Shown here: one piece after another, positions 55,205 through 64,000 of the stretch
How the letters are laid out: each line of letters starts with the position of its first letter
Position numbering within the stretch: the first letter of the stretch is position 1
Origin: Acanthosepion esculentum
Taxonomy: Eukaryota; Mollusca; Cephalopoda; Sepiida; Sepiidae
Direction of reading: 5' to 3'
DNA: 64,000 nt
Assembly (NCBI GenBank): GCA_964036315.1
Contig: OZ038509.1
Location: 24,521,884 to 24,585,883 of the forward strand
Notes under the pieces: model-generated
Seen by the model: the letters and a program-made list of their open reading frames with translations, nothing else
Database searches by the model: none
What the model was told of the DNA's origin: nothing
Translations under genes and position numbers: made by a program

Positions 55205-56330
55205 GGGAAGGATTGTCAGTAGCCAGGAATGAATGCAGACATTACTGATAGAATATTTTATTCTATCCATAATGCTTGCATTCATTCCTGACCACTGACA
55301 ATCCCTTTCTTCCTCATTTGCAATGCATTCCTATAGTAAAATCATTAGCAATGCATTTCCATTATACATATAATAGCCCTATTCTATCAGTAATGCTTGC
55401 ATTCATTCCTGACCACTGACAATCCCTTTCTTCCTCATTTACAATGCATTCCTATAGTAAAATCATTATCAATACATTTACATTATATATATATATAATA
55501 GCCCTATTCTATCAGTAATGCTTGCATTCATTCCTGACCACTGACAATCCCTTTCTTCCTCATTTGCAATGCATTTACATTATACATATAATAGCCCTAT
55601 TCTATCAGTAATGCTTGCATTCATTCCTGACCACTGACAATCCCTTTCTTCCTCATTTGCAACGCATTCCTATAGTAAAATCATTAGCAATGCATTTACA
55701 TTATACATATAATAGCCCTATTCTATCAGTAATGCTTGCATTCATTCCTGACCACTGACAATCCCTTTCTTCCTCATTTGCAATGCATTCCTATAGTAAA
55801 TCATTAGCAATGCATTTCCATTATACATATAATAGCCCTATTCTCTCAGTAATGCTTGCATTCATTCCTGACCACTGACAATCCCTTTCTTCCTCATTTG
55901 CAATGCATTCCTATAGTAAATCATTAGCAATGCATTTACATTATACATATAATAGCCCTATTCTCTCAGTAATGCTTGCATTCATTCCTGACCACTGACA
56001 ATCCCTTTCTTCCTCATTTGCAATGCATTCCTATAGTAAAATAATTACCAATGCATTTACATTATACATATAATAGCACTATTCTATCAGTAATGCTTGA
56101 ATTCATTCCTGACCACTGACAATCCCTTTCTTCTTCATTTGCAATGCATTCCTATAGTCAAATCATTAGCAATACATTTATTTACATTATGCATATAGCA
56201 GCCCTATTCTGTCTGCAATGCTTGCATTCTTTCCTGACCACTGACAATCCCTTTCTTTCTCATTTGCATTGCATTTTTACATTATACATCTACTATCAGT
56301 AATGCATTGCTAATAATTTTACTACAGTAA
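55205..56330. repeat. About 120-bp satellite, 9 units, with inverted end units
   Basis: The unit contains TCAGTAATGCTTGCATTCAT, CCTGACCACTGACAATCCCT and ATGCATTTACATTATACATA. CTTGCATTCATTC recurs at about 55274, 55398, 55521, 55615, 55736, 55856, 55976, 56097 and 56220. The left end (55212-55258) is an inverted half unit; the right end (about 56293-56330) also has an inverted piece (GCATTGCTAATAATTTTACT). Confidence 0.88.
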
Positions 56331-57085
56331 TGGATTGGAAATCAAGAAGAAAGGCATTGTTAAGAATTTAACTGATAGAATTCTGATAGAACAAGTCTAT
56401 TACATGTTGTAATGCACTGTATTTGTATGTCCTGTGGAAATTTCAATATCATTTCATTGCCTGATGTTCCTTTTTAGAAAACAAAAAAACTGCAGGTCCA
56501 ATATATCAATGTCAAGATTTCCTTATGGTTGATCTGATGTTAAAAGTGACTTTGACAAAATTACTCAGTTAAAATTGTAAGACAATAACCACTCTGTGCT
56601 CAGTTGATTTGGTTTTGTATGAGAGTATCATTTAGTTGATAAAGGAAAGCAGGACTTTAAAAAATCATTTAATAATCTGATTTATTAACCCCCAGGCAAT
56701 TGAAATGGAACCACCATGGCTGCTTGGTTTTTTTTTCCACTGTTGTACTTTGTTGCAGCTGGACCAGTTTTTGAGAGTTCAACAATGAATGACCCCAGTT
56801 TGGATTGCAAAAATCACCAGTTCCAGATCACTCATACCAATAAAAAAGTAAAAAGGGTTTTTTAATTTGGGCTCAACTACACAAACCAAGTATGAAAAGC
56901 AGGAATATAGAATAGAGTAATTTATTGAGCTTAGCTCAGTTTAGCTTGGGCACAGGGCTACATGCATGGAGCACACCATGAAAGTCAAAGAGACTAATTC
57001 TGTAGGTAAACTAGATGTTAACCTGAAAGCTTCAGCAGACGGATTTATTTTATGACATGAAACTGATTTTTTTCTTTGATCCTTG
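56331..57085. other. No gene seen
   Basis: Unassigned; short frames only. Confidence 0.45.
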
Positions 57086-57087
57086 AT

Positions 57088-57715
57088 TCCTCTCTCTCTG
57101 ATCCTAGCTTCCTCTCTCTCTCTGATCCTAGCTTCCTCTCTCTCTCTCTCTCTCTCTCTGATCCTAGCTTCCTCTCTCTCTCTCTCTGATCCTAGCTTCC
57201 TCTCTCTCTCTCTCTGATCCTTGCTTCCTCTCTCTCTCTCTCTGATCCTTGCTTCCTCTCTCTCTCTCTCTCTCTGATCCTTGCTTCCTCTCTCTCTCTC
57301 TCTCTGATCCTTGCTTCCTCTCTCTCTCTCTGATCCTTGCTTCCTCTCTCTCTCTCTCTGATCCTTGCTTCCTCTCTCTCTCTCTGATCCTTGCTTCCTC
57401 TCTCTCTCTGATCCTTGCTTCCTCTCTCTCTCTCTGATCCTTGCTTCCTCTCTCTCTCTCTCTGATCCTTGCTTCCTCTCTCTCTCTCTCTGATCCTTGC
57501 TTCCTCTCTCTCTCTCTCTGATCCTTGCTTCCTCTCTCTCTCTCTCTGATCCTTGCTTCCTCTCTCTCTCTCTCTGATCCTTGCTTCCTCTCTCTCTCTC
57601 TCTGATCCTTGCTTCCTCTCTCTCTCTCTCTGATCCTTGCTTCCTCTCTCTCTCTCTCTGATCCTTGCTTCCTCTCTCTCTCTCTCTCTGATCCTTGCTT
57701 CCTCTCTCTCTCTTG
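57088..57715. repeat. (CT)n-TGATCCTTGCTTC minisatellite, about 22 units
   Basis: Each unit is GATCCTTGCTTC (GATCCTAGCTTC in the first few) plus a CT run of variable length, giving units of about 24-36 bp. The minus strand has an open frame of alternating Arg-Glu with KQGSERE blocks; this is a repeat artefact unless expression is shown. Confidence 0.93.
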
Positions 57716-57839
57716 TACTTTGCTTTTCCTTGTTCACAGTTTCTCTATATCTATCTGCCTTGTTCACTATTTTTTGCTCTCTCTCTCTGCGCCTTGCTCC
57801 CCGGGTGATTAAACAAAACAAGCTTTTGTACTTGACATG

Positions 57840-58500
57840 TGGCACCGGAAAACGGACGCGAGGGAAACGTTAATGAAGAAAGTTTTTATTCCCCCCCCGC
57901 GACTCTTGTGATTATTGTAGTTGTTCTTCCTACCAGAAGAATTCTACCTAGTTCTGAAGCACAACCATTCCCTCTACCTACTCGAAAGAATCGGTGTCGC
58001 CCACTAACCAGCCAGCCAACCAGCCCCAATTTTCTAACATGGCAGCAGCACCTAAATGTAAGCGAGAACCCACTCCGGTGTGTGCCTATTTTCGATGCAT
58101 CCTTCCCCGAGGTCCCCGGGGAGGAGGAGGAGGAGGAGTGTGTGTTGGTGGTGGTCGGGCTTGGCAAGGCGAGCACGGTCTTTTTTTCTTTTTTGAGAGA
58201 GAGTTGCTTGCGCGCACGTGCGTTAGAAGAGGAACAGTTTGTCGACGTCAGAAGAGCCGCCGCCAAACGCAATGGGGGTAGTCATAAACCCAACAACGTA
58301 TTCGGTAGGGGAAACTTACAACCCCTACCTCCACTACGAGGCCAGTTCGAGGTTTGTCGGCATTTTCTCTAAAACAATTGTTTTTTAACTTTTTTTTTTT
58401 AAAACTTTTTTTTCCGATCTTCTCCCCCCTCCCCTCCCCGCTCCGAGGTGAGGGGGTTTGGGATCCGCTTTCTGTGTGTTAGCGATTATCTCGTTGATGT
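57840..58500 (+). promoter_or_regulatory. CpG-rich island, possible promoter
   Basis: This is the only block in the window rich in G+C with many CpGs (GGGAAACG, CGGTGTCGCC, GCGCGCACGTGCG, GTCGACGTC). Long frames are open on both strands mainly because stops are rare. Contains CACGTG and GTCGACGTCA-like motifs. Similar islands mark promoters of broadly expressed animal genes, and the following AT-rich sequence would be intron 1. Confidence 0.5.
58272..58351 (+). CDS. Possible first coding exon, unrecognised
   Basis: An ATG at 58272-58274 in a CGCAATGGGG context opens a frame MGVVINPTTYSVGETYNPYL, then HYEASSR, which reaches a plausible donor (CGAG followed by GTTTGT) at 58351/58352. A stop follows soon after if unspliced. 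Amino-acid use looks real rather than repeat-like. I do not recognise the protein, and the next exon would have to lie beyond this window or in the AT-rich tract after it. Confidence 0.35.
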
Positions 58501-58950
58501 AACCACATTTTATGATGATTAATAATTGCGAAACCTTTTTTTTATAAAATTAAAAACATTGTCTTCCTTTAAGAACAGCTGGTGTCAATCTTTCATTATT
58601 CGTTTCAAACAGAATTAGCTTGCAAATTGGTTCACTTTCGTTTTCTTTTTTGATGTAAATTGAGCAACATCTGATCACAGTGCATCGCATCATTACATTT
58701 ATTTTTTAAAGACAAATAACCAAATGGAACTTCGATCCACAGTTAAATGTCTCCATATAAAAAACTCAGCACAAGATTTTTTTTTTTATTTTAAAAAGCA
58801 AAATACGTTTTTTTTCTTAGAAATAGGAAAAAAAACTCGATTAACCGGTTATCTTTCTTTTTTCATTCTTTCCTTTTTTTATTTTTTATTTTTCAAAATA
58901 ACTAAACTCCATTGCTTAACACGTGCAAGAAAGCATCAGTTTTTATTTCT
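58501..58950. other. AT-rich, no gene seen
   Basis: T-rich runs and no structure. Confidence 0.45.
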
Positions 58951-58951
58951 T

Positions 58952-59130
58952 CTATGTGCCGTGTCCCTTCAGGACGTGAGCGATCCTGGCTCTCCACAAC
59001 TTTCTGTCCTTTGTGACTGTTATTAAGATTTTTGTTGCCCTTTTTCTATCTCCATGTTATGCCTGTTCTTAATGATTCTTACTGTTGGTCTAAGTTTTGC
59101 ATCTGTCTTCTTGTCCCCCACACCAGAATC
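58952..59130 (-). pseudogene. LINE C-terminus fragment
   Basis: The minus strand 59023-58952 reads ITVTKDRKLWRARIAHVLKG, then HGT and a stop. This RDRxxWRAxIADxLKGHGT-like ending is typical of invertebrate LINE ORF2. It is the single-copy relative of the 131-bp satellite unit at 10.9 kb. Confidence 0.75.
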
Positions 59131-59880
59131 GACTACCCCCACCCCTCCACGAAAAGAGAGAAAATAGCTGTAAAAATCAGAATTTTATCTTTTTTAAATT
59201 AAAATTTTTGAAACTCGCCACAAGTGTTTTTGATTTGACTCTTCAAATCTGAATTTTTTCTTCTTCCCCTCACTATCAACTCGAAAAAGTCAAGCTATTG
59301 AATTAAAAAAAGTGTTTAGAAGTTTTTGTATTAAATTTTTAAAATAAGTAAATGATTTGTTTGGAAAATTAAGGTGTGTCAAATTCAATAATTTGAATTT
59401 AAAATACAGTATGTCATCTCCTACCACAAAAAAAAAAAAAAAATGAAAAGTATTTCCAGACTATGCAACATTTAATTTAAGCCTAAAGTAACTTGTAGAC
59501 TTACCTGCACTTAAACCTCATATAATTTCATAAAAATACAATCATAGATGTCATTTAATTCAAAGTATTTTTATATACCATCAAATATCGTAGGTATTTG
59601 CTTTAAAAATTAACAGGAAATTTTTTTTCCAGTAATATATGAATATAATTTTTAATTTAATAAAAATTTTCTTAATCTAGAATTTTTTATTTTGTTTTTA
59701 TTTTTAGTTGATTTTGAATTTATAAAGAAATTTTGGCAAAGTTTAACATTTGTACCCACAAAAAACGAAAAAACAAAAAAAAAAACTATGCTGTACCCTC
59801 AGCAATTTTTATTATTTTCAAAAACTATTTTTAGAATTACAATTTAAACCCAAATACATAAAAACTTGATTATGTGCACT
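59131..59880. other. AT-rich, no gene seen
   Basis: Short frames only. Confidence 0.45.
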
Positions 59881-59884
59881 TCGA

Positions 59885-60185
59885 CGTAGTGTAATGCTCC
59901 TTACTTTCGGCCTTGTGCCACATCTAAGCTTTGAAAATCACTGTAAAACTTGATTTATGCTTTCTCCCTTTTCCTTGAGAATTAACAAATGTATGAAGAA
60001 CTATGCTTGGAAATAATCTTAAAAAAACACAAAAGACAGTATAAATCTAGAGATGCTCACAGACTATTTTAATGAATTAATGCAGTGTAAGCAAATGAAA
60101 GAAATAATCAGAAAATGCATCTTTTTCAAAATTCATAATTATATAGTTACTCGTAGTTTAGTGCTTATTTAAATTTTCTGGTTAT
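59885..60185 (+). repeat. SINE-tail-like repeat, left of the satellite
   Basis: GGCCTTGTGCCACATCTAAG, then GTAAGCAAATGAAAGAAAT and AAATGCATCTTTTTCAAAAT to TTCAGTGCTTATTTAAATTT-like. The same string occurs at 63130-63250 to the right of the satellite. Confidence 0.75.
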
Positions 60186-60244
<59 letters not shown>

Positions 60245-60249
60245 ATTGA

Positions 60250-60286
<37 letters not shown>

Positions 60287-60295
60287 ATTGATTTA
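60186..60295. repeat. (TA)n and 24-bp starter units
   Basis: TA for about 50 bp, then ATAAATTGATTTAATATATA units lacking the AATT insertion that defines the 28-bp unit. Confidence 0.9.
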
Positions 60296-62617
60296 ATATA
60301 TATATTATAAATTAATTGATTTAATATATATATTATAAATTAATTGATTTAATATATATATTATAAATTAATTGATTTAATATATATATTATAAATTGAT
60401 TTAATATATATATTATAAATTAATTGATTTAATATATATATTATAAATTAATTGATTTAATATATATATTATAAATTAATTGATTTAATATATATATTAT
60501 AAATTAATTGATTTAATATATATATTATAAATTAATTGATTTAATATATATATTATAAATTAATTGATTTAATATATATATTATAAATTAATTGATTTAA
60601 TATATATATTATAAATTAATTGATTTAATATATATATTATAAATTAATTGATTTAATATATATATTATAAATTAATTGATTTAATATATATATTATAAAT
60701 TAATTGATTTAATATATATATTATAAATTAATTGATTTAATATATATATTATAAATTAATTGATTTAATATATATATTATAAATTAATTGATTTAATATA
60801 TATATTATAAATTAATTGATTTAATATATATATTATAAATTAATTGATTTAATATATATATTATAAATTAATTGATTTAATATATATATTATAAATTAAT
60901 TGATTTAATATATATATTATAAATTAATTGATTTAATATATATATTATAAATTAATTGATTTAATATATATATTATAAATTAATTGATTTAATATATATA
61001 TTATAAATTAATTGATTTAATATATATATTATAAATTAATTGATTTAATATATATATTATAAATTAATTGATTTAATATATATATTATAAATTAATTGAT
61101 TTAATATATATATTATAAATTAATTGATTTAATATATATATTATAAATTAATTGATTTAATATATATATTATAAATTAATTGATTTAATATATATATTAT
61201 AAATTAATTGATTTAATATATATATTATAAATTAATTGATTTAATATATATATTATAAATTAATTGATTTAATATATATATTATAAATTAATTGATTTAA
61301 TATATATATTATAAATTAATTGATTTAATATATATATTATAAATTAATTGATTTAATATATATATTATAAATTAATTGATTTAATATATATATTATAAAT
61401 TAATTGATTTAATATATATATTATAAATTAATTGATTTAATATATATATTATAAATTAATTGATTTAATATATATATTATAAATTAATTGATTTAATATA
61501 TATATTATAAATTAATTGATTTAATATATATATTATAAATTAATTGATTTAATATATATATTATAAATTAATTGATTTAATATATATATTATAAATTAAT
61601 TGATTTAATATATATATTATAAATTAATTGATTTAATATATATATTATAAATTAATTGATTTAATATATATATTATAAATTAATTGATTTAATATATATA
61701 TTATAAATTAATTGATTTAATATATATATTATAAATTAATTGATTTAATATATATATTATAAATTAATTGATTTAATATATATATTATAAATTAATTGAT
61801 TTAATATATATATTATAAATTAATTGATTTAATATATATATTATAAATTAATTGATTTAATATATATATTATAAATTAATTGATTTAATATATATATTAT
61901 AAATTAATTGATTTAATATATATATTATAAATTAATTGATTTAATATATATATTATAAATTAATTGATTTAATATATATATTATAAATTAATTGATTTAA
62001 TATATATATTATAAATTAATTGATTTAATATATATATTATAAATTAATTGATTTAATATATATATTATAAATTAATTGATTTAATATATATATTATAAAT
62101 TAATTGATTTAATATATATATTATAAATTAATTGATTTAATATATATATTATAAATTAATTGATTTAATATATATATTATAAATTAATTGATTTAATATA
62201 TATATTATAAATTAATTGATTTAATATATATATTATAAATTAATTGATTTAATATATATATTATAAATTAATTGATTTAATATATATATTATAAATTAAT
62301 TGATTTAATATATATATTATAAATTAATTGATTTAATATATATATTATAAATTAATTGATTTAATATATATATTATAAATTAATTGATTTAATATATATA
62401 TTATAAATTAATTGATTTAATATATATATTATAAATTAATTGATTTAATATATATATTATAAATTAATTGATTTAATATATATATTATAAATTAATTGAT
62501 TTAATATATATATTATAAATTAATTGATTTAATATATATATTATAAATTAATTGATTTAATATATATATTATAAATTAATTGATTTAATATATATATTAT
62601 AAATTAATTGATTTAAA
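60296..62617. repeat. 28-bp satellite, about 83 near-identical units
   Basis: The unit is TTGATTTAATATATATATTA followed by TAAATTAA. It is almost perfectly homogeneous for 2.3 kb. One 24-bp variant (without one AATT) is at about 60387-60410. The unit is AT only except one G per unit and can fold on itself. Confidence 0.97.
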
Positions 62618-62775
62618 ATGTTTTTTTCGCTACACAGTGATAACCATGGACACCAAAATTCGCTTGATGAGGAAATGGAACTAATGTCTTTAATTTAATA
62701 ACAAAATTAAATTCAGGGGCTTTAGCTTCCATTTCTGAAACATGGTTATCACTGTGTAGCGAAAAAAAAAACATA
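62618..62775. mobile_element. Inverted-repeat element at the satellite's right edge
   Basis: TTTTTTTCGCTACACAGTGA and TAACCATG at the left are inverted at 62739-62770 (CATGGTTATC, ACTGTGTAGCGAAAAAAA). Outside them, ATTGATTTAAAATG on the left matches the inverse of ACATATTTTAAATCAATTAA on the right. Interior: AGGAAATGGAACTAATGTCT, as at 44.3 kb. Confidence 0.85.
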
Positions 62776-62887
62776 TTTTAAATCAATTAATTTATAATAT
62801 TAATGCTCTGTAAATTTACATTGACCACTATTCTATAAAAATAAAAATATCTATAAGAACACCGGATTTTATATCTTACTGTTCTTT

Positions 62888-62927
<40 letters not shown>

Positions 62928-62930
62928 GGC
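62776..62930. repeat. Element continuation and (TA)n
   Basis: TATCTATAAGAACACCGGAT and TCTTACTGTTCTTTCTTTAT are the inverse of 44255-44300. (TA)n at 62894-62924. Confidence 0.75.
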
Positions 62931-63039
62931 GGATGGAAAGAAATTTCCTCTTGAAAATTACTTATAAATTTTGTTAATCACCATTTGTATGAATAAAAAG
63001 AAATATATATTGTGATTGCTAAAGTGGTAGAAAATCAAG

Positions 63040-63250
63040 TCATTCAACATGGTGTAATGGTTAGCAAACTTGTCTTGCTAGATCAATTATGACTGAGTAG
63101 TGAGTTCAATCCTCACTGGGTGCTCCATAATTCTGGTCTTGTGCCACATCTAAGTGTAAGCAAATGAAAGAAATGTGCAGAAAATGCATCTTTTTCAAAA
63201 TTCATAATTATATAGGTACTTGTAGTTCAGTGCTTATTTAAATTTTCTTC
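63040..63250 (+). repeat. tRNA-derived SINE with A and B boxes
   Basis: A-box TGGTGTAATGG at 63050-63060 fits TRGYNNARNGG. B-box-like GAGTTCAATCC at 63102-63112 has one change from GGTTCRANNCC. The tail (CTTGTGCCACATCTAAG, then GTAAGCAAATGAAAG) equals 59905-60185. The tRNA part lacks clear pairing, so it is a SINE and not a tRNA gene. Confidence 0.75.
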
Positions 63251-63359
63251 TTAAGGCATTTTTATAAATTTATGAATAAAAATTGTTTTCATAGTTATTT
63301 CTTTGTAATATTCAATTGTATTTGGTTTAATATCATTATAAACTTGTAAATATAAAATT

Positions 63360-63520
63360 ATTTCTGGGTATGATGATGAACTACATCCAGCAGCAAGGTC
63401 TCTGATTGAGAGATTAGAGGTTTGGGGAGTGTGTGACTGCCTCTTAACTGCTGTTGTTCCCAGGTCCACTTTGACCCAGGGTGGTAGCACCTGTTAGGGG
63501 TCCCAACTGTGGGTAAATAG
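63360..63520 (-). repeat. Dispersed repeat, inverse copy of 22.94-23.07 kb
   Basis: AACTACATCCAGCAGCAAGG, CTCTGATTGAGAGATTAGAG and GGTGGTAGCACCTGTTAGGG. Confidence 0.65.
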
Positions 63521-64000
63521 TGAACCCCCAAACAAAAATCAACAGCACTTTTTTTAATAATAAAATGACCAACAATACATTTTTATAGCAAAATGATTGA
63601 TTAACACTAAAAAAAATATAAAAATACAATTATATAGTAAAATACAGTTTTATAATCTACAAAGAAAGTATATATCTGGGAAAAAAAAACATACCTTTAA
63701 CCTGTATAAAATTATGTACAAAATATCTGTAGTTGAAAACATAAAATTACGTACAAACTATTTAGATTAGATATTAAATAGCCCATAGAGGTTGATATGC
63801 CACTGAACAAAATCGACCAACCAATAATACATATTTATAGTAAAATTACTAACTGACCAACAATACATTTTATTTGTAGTTGAAAGCATACAATTGCATT
63901 CAAAATGTATTTAGTTGGAGCCATAAAATTATGTACAAAATATGTAGATTTTGGCATTAAATGACTCATAGAGGTGTTGATATGCCACTAGATAAAATCC
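63521..64000. repeat. Tandem-like AT-rich repeats at the right edge
   Basis: CATAAAATTAyGTACAAA and GACCAACAATACATTTT recur at about 63568, 63742, 63826, 63853 and 63923; GCCCATAGAGGTTGATATGCCAC recurs at 63781 and 63965 (185 bp apart). The array probably continues beyond the window. Confidence 0.65.

Noticed and set aside
57192..57845. 217-codon Arg-Glu protein on the minus strand
   Set aside because: It is the translation of a (GA)n minisatellite; no start context or non-repeat domain.
57839..58372. 177-codon open frame in the GC-rich island
   Set aside because: All frames in this island are long because stops are rare; poly-Glu comes from a GAG repeat; no domain.
60296..62617. CRISPR array or centromeric satellite
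   Set aside because: There are no unique spacers, so CRISPR is excluded. A 28-bp AT repeat of 2.3 kb beside a MITE gives no evidence of a centromere.
63040..63115. Functional tRNA gene
   Set aside because: A and B boxes are present, but the arms do not pair well and the sequence continues into a SINE tail repeated at 60 kb.

Overview
The window looks like non-coding-rich DNA of a metazoan, most probably a coleoid cephalopod such as an octopus. It is AT-rich, has split exons with GT..AG introns of 1 to 7 kb, and is crowded with (TA)n, (CA)n, (GATA)n and (CT)n microsatellites, small inverted-repeat transposons (MITEs) and decayed LINE fragments. The cephalopod assignment is inference from this repeat style; no species-diagnostic gene was found.

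One protein-coding gene is well supported. On the minus strand, from about 38650 down to 16373, seven exons join through GT..AG sites with compatible phases into a complete 588-codon reading frame. The product has a disordered Ser/Thr/Pro-rich N-terminal part, an F-box near residue 220 and cysteine-containing leucine-rich repeats up to the C-terminus. It is an F-box/LRR protein (SCF ubiquitin-ligase substrate receptor), closest in my memory to FBXL17. A second, weaker candidate is a CpG-rich block at about 57840-58500 that could be the promoter and first exon of a plus-strand gene continuing past the window.

Layout: 1-16 kb, downstream flank with foldback elements, a pair of about 1.6 kb direct repeats, an 80-bp mariner MITE and a 131-bp satellite made from a LINE 3' end. 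16.4-38.7 kb, the F-box gene, with introns holding LINE, Tc1/mariner, hAT and other repeats. 38.7-49 kb, a dense zone of microsatellites, Tc1/mariner relics and foldbacks. 49-57 kb, AT-rich sequence with two pogo-like MITEs, a 120-bp satellite with inverted ends, and a (CT)n minisatellite. 57.8-58.5 kb, the GC-rich island. 60.2-62.6 kb, a highly homogeneous 28-bp satellite of about 85 copies whose unit matches the end of the adjacent inverted-repeat element. 62.6-64 kb, that element and a tRNA-type SINE.

The most interesting signals are satellites that appear to have been seeded by transposon ends (28-bp array at 60.2-62.6 kb, 131-bp array at 10.9-11.5 kb, 120-bp array at 55.2-56.3 kb) and a MADE1-like 80-bp palindrome at 9931-10010. 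No CRISPR array, rRNA gene, functional tRNA gene or bacterial-type operon was seen.
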